A stretch of 64,000 nucleotides of DNA from Sphaerulina vaccinii (lineage: Eukaryota > Ascomycota > Dothideomycetes > Mycosphaerellales > Mycosphaerellaceae). Position numbers and translations under genes: made by a program. The notes under the pieces are model-generated. The model worked only from the letters and a program-made list of their open reading frames with translations, searched no databases and was not told the origin of the DNA. Location of the stretch: assembly GCA_022570795.1 (NCBI GenBank), contig JAKUDP010000009.1, forward strand, positions 62,001-126,000. Direction: 5' to 3'. Shown one piece after another: positions 56,610 through 64,000 of this stretch (positions are counted from its first letter, which is position 1; each line of letters begins with the position of its first letter).

Positions 56610-58286
56610 TCATGTCAGCTTTAGTTTCTCAAGCTTGAGACCTCTCTGTGATATAAGTTCTGGTGTGATCCACTGAACATCATCCATAGTGTCATGGAAC
56701 GTCTCATTATCCTCCGCCGAGGTAGATAATGGCGACGGCAGTCTAGGGTCATGCCTTTGCACACGACCAGTGCGAGTGTCTAGGTACTGGGGAGTATAGT
56801 CACCCCCATCGCCCTCCACTAGCTGTCGTACACACCAATGGGATTCCAGACTCCCAAGGACGGCTTCGCCATCCATCATGCCATGCACATAAGCCAGCCC
56901 CACGATAGAGAACGTCGCATCCGGCATTCGTCGAAGGAAGACTGGACAGCGTAGACCAAGTAAAACAGCGACACAGTCTTCTGGTTGCAGATCGAGAGGC
57001 CCGAGACCGAAATACCCATTATCTGTCTGAAAGAACTTGGCACCTTCCCATCGCTTCACTAAATTGTCGGACAGCTCGCCCAAAGTCTGATCGGCAATTG
57101 ATAAGTGGTCGTCTGTCAGACCAATTCGCGCCATTAAACTAGTCTTCCATTGACTGAAGGACGGGAATGCTGTTGTCTGGGCATAACGCTCGGATAGAAG
57201 GTCCATGCGCAATGTCCTCAACCATGCATCGAGTAGACCTTCGCCCGTACAATACCTGCTCGTAGTTAGACCGAGACTGAGACTTGATGGCATAAGCTGC
57301 CTAAGATAGTTGATGATGTGCTCATCAGTGCTGTCTTTCTGTAGAGGTTCGAAGACCGAGACGGCATTGCCAATAAGAATTCCTTGGACTTCAAGCACGC
57401 GAGGTTCACTCGCATCGTAGTTGTAGTGCGCCTTCGTGTATGCGGACGCACGACAGCCACGCATCACAGACGGGAAGACCTCCGGTTCTGTGCGCCAATC
57501 CGGAACCCACGTCGGTGCATCGTACTGGTTCCTGCCCAAAGAACATTCGGACAATAGCTCGATTAGTCCGGTCCTGGACACAATGGTGAGAAACACCGTC
57601 TTGAAGACCTCCGAGTATGGGATCGAGTAAGAAGGTCTTATATCCTCGCGCATTCTTGCATCGAGCAAAGACAAGATAGCGTAGACTTTGTCGTTAGGTT
57701 CTGCGCAGGCCTGTCGTCGAGTCGGATACATCAAATCATCTAGTAGCCAGGCACCAGATGCGACCTCCTGGAACTTGCTAGCCTGCACATAGACCAAATC
57801 AGGAACCTCAACTTTTTCTGCCAGCAGGAACAGTGCCCGTCTGAGGTGACGGTACGATATTTCTCGCTCGCCACAAAGTATGACTGCATTGCGCGCAAGT
57901 GTGATCTCTTGCACTATCCACAATCGTTGGAACCATTGGCGCCACAGAAGGTTTGCAACAGCAACCCACTGCGCGTCGGCCCAAGGTAGTACAGTATCTG
58001 GGAGATACCATAGTGGCTCATGAGCACCTGGTGCAAGATGCGCATAGTTATCCCTAGATATTTCGACCTGCTTACCCAGATATTCGAGCGTGTCCAAAGC
58101 AAGGTCACTGTCGCTAGACGCAAGACCGAGCCACGCCAAGACAGTACTTGCCGAACTGTAGATCTGGCCCATCAGAGCTACTTGCGCGCCACGCTTTGCC
58201 ATATCATCTTGGTTGATACAGATTGCATCGATCCACAGGGTACGGACATCTGCCACCTGGCGCAAAGTCCGAAGAGCAAGGTCCAA
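56610..58286 (-). pseudogene. HET-domain protein, 5' end missing
   Basis: The open frame of 558 codons starts immediately after a TAA and has no ATG at its head (the first codon is TTG). The core HET blocks WIDAICINQDDMAKR and WFQRLWIVQEITLAR are present, as are VYAILSLLDARMREDIRPSY and the late GLAYVHGMMDGEAV. The family's first block (ALSYVWG-like) and the N-terminus are absent. The sequence upstream encodes no such block in any frame. No in-phase AG acceptor lies between the stop and the conserved NLDLALRTLR helix, so a hidden exon is unlikely. The gene is probably truncated or uses an internal Met. The break falls about 80-150 bases from the start of the next gene. Confidence 0.7.
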
Positions 58287-58437
58287 GTTTTAGCGATGAC
58301 TTTGTTTTGTGTTTTGGACTGCCAAGGCGCTAGTTCTAGTTCTAAGCCAGTGATCCTTGCATGCGATGAACGGGCTCCTCACTTTCTTCTTACACTCGTC
58401 CACAGATAAACCATCTGACGCATATGCTGACAGCTCG

Positions 58438-58929
58438 ATGTCACGGCTGCTGAACATCATCGTCACCTTGGTCATCTCCCTATTCGCGATTCTCCTGGGT
58501 CTTCAGTTGAAAGATCCTGACAGCTTTCTGATGCGATTCCTGAGCCCTCATTTCCCAGTCTCGAGAGTGCCACAGTCTCAAGCGCGTCGGGCATTTACAC
58601 CCTTCGCCTCGACGTTCAGCGCAGCTACAGCTACCATGTCCTCGAGCAGCAACATGGACGCCGAAAGAGACGCAGGTGGTCAGCCACTCGGGCTGCCTCC
58701 ACCTCCGAGTGCAGAAGAAGCCACCAAGCTGGATATGTCGGGTGGATCAGACACTGTCAAGCTCGATCATCTCGGGCCATTGGTCGTGAACAAGGATGGC
58801 TCGTTGTCGAGGATCAGCAACTGGGAGCAGATGACTGAGCAGGAGAAGAAGAGTACTTTGAAGATCTTGGGAAAGCGGAATCAATTGAGGACTGAAGCAT
58901 TGAAGGAGAAGGATGAGCGGGCGAATTGA
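58438..58929 (+). CDS. small single-pass membrane protein of unknown function
   Basis: 163 residues from the ATG at 58438, which begins directly before a membrane segment (LLNIIVTLVISLFAILLGLQL). An earlier in-frame ATG at 58366 would add 24 residues. The middle is Ser, Ala and Pro-rich. The C-terminal part (VKLDHLGPLVVNKDGSLSRI, then WEQMTEQEKKSTLKILGKRN) looks conserved and helical and is typical of a widespread small fungal protein of unknown role. A mitochondrial or ER inner-membrane place is possible. The orientation is divergent from the truncated HET gene. Confidence 0.75.
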   Translation: MSRLLNIIVTLVISLFAILLGLQLKDPDSFLMRFLSPHFPVSRVPQSQARRAFTPFASTFSAATATMSSSSNMDAERDAGGQPLGLPPPPSAEEATKLDMSGGSDTVKLDHLGPLVVNKDGSLSRISNWEQMTEQEKKSTLKILGKRNQLRTEALKEKDERAN

Positions 58930-59022
58930 GAGTCAACAATGCATCCGTGGCTCTGTTCCTGTAGGACCTCCGCCGAGCAGCAAAGCCAGGACGGCACCAG
59001 GAGAGTCCTCCACGTTCAGCCA

Positions 59023-60249
59023 TTACTTCAGACGAGCCTCGATAATACTATTGTCCGAGTTCTGCAAGCCATGAAATTCAACAATCACAAACCCGCCCTT
59101 TCCTAGCAAGTCACGCCACTGTCGCTGACTGCGTTCCAGCCCACCGACCAGCAACATGTTAATATCTCGCATCACCTTCCTGGGCTGCGGTCTTTCATCC
59201 TGAACGACAACATCGCAGATGATCAGCTTCGAATGCGCTGTCATTGCCGGCCTTAGACTGGTTAAGATCTTCTGGCAATCCGCATCACACCAGTCGTGAA
59301 AGATGCGCTGATAGAGATAAGCAGAAGCCCCTTTCACAGGCTGCTCCTGCTTGAAGAAGTCGTATGGCATAGTTTCTGCCTCAAGATCTGGCAGCGTGCC
59401 ATCATCAATCACGGACTGCAGGTCTTGCAACACGACTTTGCCTTGCAGCTCTGGATAGGCACGCCTGATCTCTTGTATAGTCGAACCTTTTGCACCGCCT
59501 ACATCGACTAAGACTACGCCATCTTCGCCTCCTGGCCGCAGACTACCGAAGTTGTATGATGCCACAGCTTCTTTAGCGCATACGCCACTCGAACCGGACA
59601 TGGCGCTGTTCAGGAGAGGCAGCTTTCCAATACTTTTCACGATATCGAAGATGCTGGCGTCTCGCGCTTCGTGCGCCAACGTGAAAGGCGAGTTCCTTGG
59701 ATCTGAAGGATTCGCTAAAGGCTTACTTTGCCCATCGAAGTAAGGACCGACAGCCTTCGCAGCACTCTGTACCATGACATCCCAGATCCAGATTGCCCAG
59801 GAACGTCTTGGTGGGTCGGCGTATATCTTTGACATGGGAGAGTGCCAGAGAAGGCCACTGCCATCGTCTTGATAAATCACGTCGAATGCAACAAGTCCTC
59901 GAACGACCCGTACAGTCAGGTCCAAATCAGTCTGTGTAAGAATCGCCAGCTCTGCGACACTGAGTCCGGACTTTGCATCTCTTGGCAAATGATCGAAAAC
60001 TCCCATCGAAAGTGCTATGCGCACACAGGCATTGGCCATGGGCTGGAATGTGAAGTCTGCGAAAGCATCTGCTGGCAATGTGCAAGCGTTCTTCAGCCTT
60101 TGTGAGGTCTGTGCGACGTTGGCAAGAGCGTCTCGTCTACTGCGTTCATCTTGGCTCGTTTCATAGCTGTCGAGAGATGCATTGATTGATGCTGCTATGG
60201 CACGGAGTGCTTTCAGATCGGGAGCCTCGTTCTCACGGCCTGAAGTCAT
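59023..60249 (-). CDS. O-methyltransferase (class II, SAM-dependent)
   Basis: One exon of 408 residues. An N-terminal helical dimerisation part (VRIALSMGVFDHLP, LTVRVVRGLVAFDV) precedes the Rossmann SAM-binding domain with VVLVDVGGAKGSTIQEI at about 245 and LQGKVVLQDL. The catalytic His lies in YLYQRIFHDWCDADCQKIL, and the family ends with MRDINMLLVGGLERSQRQW and GGFVIVEF. Such enzymes methylate hydroxyls of polyketides or phenols and often sit in biosynthetic clusters. It shares a 280-base promoter with a P450 transcribed the other way, so the two probably act on the same metabolite. No polyketide or peptide synthase is in the window. Confidence 0.93.
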   Translation of the reverse strand: MTSGRENEAPDLKALRAIAASINASLDSYETSQDERSRRDALANVAQTSQRLKNACTLPADAFADFTFQPMANACVRIALSMGVFDHLPRDAKSGLSVAELAILTQTDLDLTVRVVRGLVAFDVIYQDDGSGLLWHSPMSKIYADPPRRSWAIWIWDVMVQSAAKAVGPYFDGQSKPLANPSDPRNSPFTLAHEARDASIFDIVKSIGKLPLLNSAMSGSSGVCAKEAVASYNFGSLRPGGEDGVVLVDVGGAKGSTIQEIRRAYPELQGKVVLQDLQSVIDDGTLPDLEAETMPYDFFKQEQPVKGASAYLYQRIFHDWCDADCQKILTSLRPAMTAHSKLIICDVVVQDERPQPRKVMRDINMLLVGGLERSQRQWRDLLGKGGFVIVEFHGLQNSDNSIIEARLK

Positions 60250-60529
60250 GGTAGTGGCACGATCGGGAGCAGAAGTTTCGCGTGGGAGCGCTCACTTTAC
60301 AGATTCGCTCTCGGCAAAGTCTACGATTGTCAGTACCTACGAAGTACATCCCAGCGGGTGGTGTTTATACTTTGCCGAGGGAGGAGATACTACCGCTATA
60401 CTGTTCCAGACTTTCACGGCACGCGACGCCGATCCTCTTTCGTCATGGAGTCTCCTCTTTCATAACAGAACCAGAGTGGTAACGAGGTGACACCTCATCA
60501 ATTGCAACAACAATGCTGCAGATGGCAAA
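60250..60529. promoter_or_regulatory. bidirectional promoter between O-methyltransferase and P450
   Basis: 280 bases separate the two start codons. An 11-base inverted repeat, CTCGGCAAAGT at 60310-60320 and ACTTTGCCGAG at 60369-60379, is centred between the genes, with 48 bases between arms. Paired inverted half-sites like this are common for dimeric fungal zinc-cluster activators. A TTTATAC box at 60364-60370 overlaps the right arm. This is inference from layout only. Confidence 0.55.
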
Positions 60530-62432
60530 ATGTTGTCGCTACCATTCCTGCTGTCACTAGCAGCCTTGCTGTTCGTCGTCCACATCGTCTCAACAATCTT
60601 CAAGCCTGGACTGCGATCGATACCGGGACCATGGCTGGCGAAGGTCACGAATCTGTATCGAGTGGGCATGGTATTGCGAGGAAAGTTCTCTTACGAGCTC
60701 GTTGACTTGCATCGCAAATATGGTCCTGCTGTGAGGATAGGTCCAGATTGTGTTTCTCTCACAGATCGGAGGGTTGTGGAAGATATCTATGGCATCAGGA
60801 CCGACTTTATAAAGGTTAGTCAAGCACATAATAGAGATTATGTATCCATTACTGACGACATAATGTCCAGAGTGACTGGGTGAAGTCGTCGCAGACTTTA
60901 TACCAAGGCAAGGTCAGTGCAACGATGTGGGCCTTGCCCTGCACGCTTGGTCAGTAGGATGGAAGCTTGGCACATGTGCTTACTTGTTTGGCAACCTTAG
61001 GTCGTGCCGGCATTGATGACGACACAAGTAAGTTCCATACCACGTGGAAGAGCACTAAGGCATAGCTAATGTCGTGCAGGACAAGGAGTATCACGCTACG
61101 CTCAAGAAGTCCATCGCAAGCGCCTACTCAGTGACTACGTTGATGGGGTATGAGAAGTCGGTCGAAGACACAGTCCGCTACTGTCTGCAGAGATTCAATG
61201 AGCTATTCATCAAGACTGGCGATGACTGTCCCTTGGACAAGTGGCTGCAGTGGTGTAAGATCAGCAACATGTCACGTAATGTCAATGACGGCAACTGACG
61301 AGGATAGATGCGTACGATGTGATCGGTGCCATTACCATGAGTCGACCAATGGGTCTTCTTGAGCAAGGAAAGGATGTCGATGATATGCTCAATGAGATTC
61401 AAGTCGAAGGCGACTATCGAGCAGTGGTGAGTCTCGCAGGTTGCCATGTTCAGAGCCTCAGCTGAAGTATGACTACAGGGAGCCGTCATGCCTCTGATTG
61501 ATTGGATCTGGCGGAAGAACTGGCTGATGACATTCTTCTCTGCGCCCACGCACAAGATCATGGTACGGGCGCGAAGCATGCTTGAAGAACGCCTTGCAGT
61601 CAATGATGCCACAGACTCGCCACATCGCGACTTCATCTCTCGCTTCCTCGAAGCCAAGGACAAACACCCAGAAACCCTCAACAATCGCAACATGCTAGGC
61701 TTTGTAGGCTCTAACCTCCAAGCAGGCTCTGACACTACAGCAATTGCGCTTCGGACCATGATGTACCATATCCTTAAGAATCCCGTCGTCCTTGCGAGAA
61801 TGCGAGAAGAGCTTGATGCCTCTTCCGACATATCGCATCCGATCACATTCCAACAAGCATTCAACGACCTTCCGTACACCAATGCCGTGATCCAGGAATC
61901 TCTCCGCATACACCCACCTTTCGCACTGCTACTCGAGCGACTCGTTCCAGCGTCTGGTCTCACATTGCCTGATGGAACGCATCTGCCCGAATCTACCAAG
62001 GTGGGCTGTTTTGGATACACGATGCACTTTAATACAGAAATCTTCGGTACTGATGCTGAAGATTTCAACCCTGATCGCTGGCTACAGGGTGCTGATGAAG
62101 ACGACGAGGAGTTCAAGGAACGATTGAGGTTGATGAAGTCGCTGGACATGACTTTCGGAATTGGCCAGAGGAAGTGTGTCGGTGTGCATGTTGCTGAGCT
62201 GCAGATATATAAGTTGATTCCAGCTCTCGTGGGCTTGCTCGATGTAAGTTAGCCTTTATTATGATAGGGAATGTTGCTAATCAGTGTACAGATCGAGCTT
62301 GTGAGCCCGGAGCGAGACTGGACTGTGACGCAGAAGTTCTTCTCGTTGCAATCGGATATAGATGTCAAGATCAAGTGGAGAGATGGGAAGAGTCTGCAAG
62401 ATATGGAAGCAGATGTGCCAGGAACGACATAG
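60530..62432 (+). CDS. cytochrome P450 monooxygenase, pisatin demethylase-like, seven exons
   Basis: Exons 60530-60814, 60871-60912, 61001-61027, 61080-61254, 61308-61426, 61479-62243 and 62292-62432 are joined in phase and encode 517 residues. Exon 3 is a 27-base microexon (VVPALMTTQ). The N-terminal anchor is MLSLPFLLSLAALLFVVHIV, then RSIPGPWLAKVTNLYR. The conserved HATLKKSIASAYS is followed by the I-helix NLQAGSDTTAIALR at about 297. ESLR is the ExxR motif. FNPDRW and the heme loop FGIGQRKCVGVH with the axial Cys complete the core. The order matches pisatin demethylase-type P450s, which demethylate or hydroxylate aromatic compounds. The substrate is unknown. The neighbouring O-methyltransferase suggests a joint tailoring role. 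Confidence 0.93.
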
Positions 62433-62801
62433 ATGCGACTGAGGCATGCATGCATTCGATGATCGGCAGAACGATTGCTGCATTCGTGATCAGGCGGCAA
62501 GTTTCACCTCACAACACCGAGTCACCGTCAACCGGAAACAGACATCGGTGCTCTACTACCATCATAAGACGCCTGAAATCCTCCCGATCGATTGCAAACG
62601 ACACCTCTGGTACCGCTACACACAAAGCAATTCTGGAGCACCACAACAAGTACCGTACTGGCCGCATAGTACTCAGTAATTGAATAAGTCAAATTCGTGT
62701 AGTAGCATTCAATTTCAATTCAAATTAGCGTTCAATTGCATGGATTTGAATTGAATGCATTCAATTCCCTTGCATGTGACAGCTGTAAGTGAATATTAGC
62801 T
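62433..62801. other. P450 3' flank and subterminal part of a hAT element
   Basis: The stretch 62700-62780 is rich in CAATT and AATTG, including TTTGAATTGAATGCATTCAA, partly palindromic. It may be the terminal region of the hAT element whose transposase follows. The true end is not defined because the other end lies outside the window. Confidence 0.45.
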
Positions 62802-64000
62802 CTAAAGGCCGCCAGACATTACTATGTCGTCGTCTACACCACCCCCTATTGCTTCTAACGCTAGCTTTGCTATGCCTAAGCGTTGCCAATCCTTTGAGCA
62901 CTCTGTTTCACTTACAACCTTAGTAGAAAGCTGTAACCTTTCCTATATAATAGTCTGTCTTGTGCCGCTAAACATAGTCTCGCTTATTGCGGACATAGTT
63001 AATGCTGAGAACACGTCTATTACGAGACGCGCTAGTGCTGGCGTTAATGCTATAATAGCCGGTTGTAACTAGTGCTTTAAAGGAGTCTGCTTTGTACTAT
63101 TTATTATAGGCAAGGCTCGGGGTTTGGAGTAAATAAAGCTGTCAAAATCGTCGTCCTTATTGTCTAGCACATAGATCTGCTTCTAGTACTGTTCTAGCTT
63201 AGTTGGCTTAGTAGATATACTAGTATTCGATGTTGTTACTATCGGTGCAGGTAAGTAGCAGTCCTTATATTTACTCTATAGCATAGTAGCCCTTTCAACA
63301 GCTACTATTAGCTATGCTGCCTTGTATTTACGCTTCTAACGCTAGGCTTTCTTAAGACTAGCATGTCGTTTCTCTAGATAGAGTAGTACTGCTACTATAT
63401 AGATAGCATTGTTATCTATAAGCTCGTAGTACTTATTAAACAATACCTAGCTTATATTTATTATAGCAAGAAACCTTGGATCTATAGTATGCTTTGCCTC
63501 CTATTCCTCGTAATAGTCGATAAGGCAATCTATTAACTCTTATATATAGTCTAGCGTTGTATTGTGACCTTCGGCTTTAAGTATTGCCTTATAGAAAGGC
63601 TATAGGAATTGATAGGTCTTATTAAGAAACTACTAGTGTTCCTTAGTTAATTAATAGCTAGCTAGTAGCTCCTTATGCACTACTAGCATATAGACTACTA
63701 CCGGCTTCGTATTAAACAGCTATAGTATTATTATAAACCAACTATTCTATCTAGTCTTGCCTAGAACGTATAGATATATCTATAGCAGATCCGGGTATAG
63801 TTTAAGTATCTGTTTGAAGCTAGAATAGAGCTTGTTGTAGCATAATAAGGTAACAAAATCGTAGGCCAGTTTAAGAGGTTTATAGTACTTTAGGCCTTTC
63901 TTCTTTTTGCTATCTAGCCTTTCTAGTTCGCTAATTATATCGACACCGTCGCTATTAGGGTTTGCATTGAGAACGTACTTATATACTATGCGTGCTGCGT
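62802..64000 (-). pseudogene. hAT-family transposase, RIP-damaged, truncated by the window edge
   Basis: On the minus strand the frame ends with TAG at 62802-62804. From 63072 down to 62802 it reads the hAT C-terminal dimerisation region (IDVFSALTMSAISETMFSGT, then ERLQLSTKVVSETECSKDW), with one stop where a Ser-Trp pair would be expected. Further up (63100-64000) the frame is broken by several stops but still shows hAT-like blocks such as DFVTLLCYNKLYSSFKQIL, KPVVVYMLVVHKELLAS, FYKAILKAEGHNTTLDY and TIDPRFLAIINI. hAT transposases cut and paste DNA. This copy cannot be active as read. The 5' half lies beyond the window. Confidence 0.75.

Noticed and set aside
26124..58286. The two HET genes as a duplicated pair split by the repeat island
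   Set aside because: They share only family motifs. Sequence between the motifs differs, so they are not recent duplicates.
62824..63072. 82-codon plus-strand open frame
   Set aside because: It is the shadow of the hAT transposase C-terminus, which reads clearly on the opposite strand.
1..64000. CRISPR arrays, rRNA and tRNA genes
   Set aside because: No regularly spaced direct repeats or rRNA-like sequence were found. tRNA genes were searched only by eye, so a single one could be missed.

Overview
The window reads as nuclear DNA of a filamentous ascomycete (Pezizomycotina). Genes are dense with short introns of about 40-90 bases and consensus-like splice sites. The families are typical of plant-associated or saprotrophic moulds: HET-domain proteins, multi-exon cytochrome P450s, plant cell-wall hydrolases and cysteine-rich secreted proteins. 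Repeats are heavily damaged by RIP-type C-to-T mutation. A Dothideomycete (Mycosphaerella-like) is my guess and is not proven by the sequence.

Left arm, 1-33.6 kb. A small secreted or membrane protein and a Git1/Pho84-type MFS permease come first. Then a 5.0-10.7 kb stretch holds four secreted-protein genes that each appear disabled by one small lesion: two small Cys-rich proteins, a group XII-like phospholipase A2 and an HExxH metalloprotease-like protein. Next are an alpha-glucuronidase (GH67), a hot-dog thioesterase, a Pro/Ser-rich unknown, an endo-beta-1,4-galactanase (GH53), a Ptc5-like PP2C phosphatase, an unknown, COP9 signalosome subunit 7, an F-box-like protein, a HET protein, a seven-exon P450 and a long coiled-coil repeat protein. 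I rebuilt most multi-exon genes by matching splice phase.

Repeat island, 33.75-55.46 kb. About 21.7 kb of very AT-rich DNA with almost no ATG-initiated frames is a nest of transposons. A small TIR element flanked by TA was hit by a Copia LTR element (TSD TAAGT). That Copia received a second Copia in the opposite orientation (TSD GTATA) and a Ty3/Gypsy element (TSD CTTAA). Its 3' end also carries two extra tandem pol-LTR blocks. CA and TG dinucleotides are largely lost, while one LTR keeps CACGTG where its sisters read TATATA, a direct picture of RIP.

Right arm, 55.5-64 kb. After a 444-base MITE with repeated TTTCATGAAA-like palindromes lies a 5'-truncated HET gene, a small single-TM protein and a divergent pair of an O-methyltransferase and a seven-exon P450. 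That pair shares a 280-base promoter with an 11-base inverted repeat and looks like a two-gene tailoring unit for a secondary metabolite. The window ends inside a RIP-damaged hAT transposase on the minus strand.

I see no rRNA, tRNA or CRISPR features. The best candidates for something new are the decayed secreted-protein run, the TIR element with its built-in hairpin, the tandem pol-LTR blocks and the inverted-repeat promoter.
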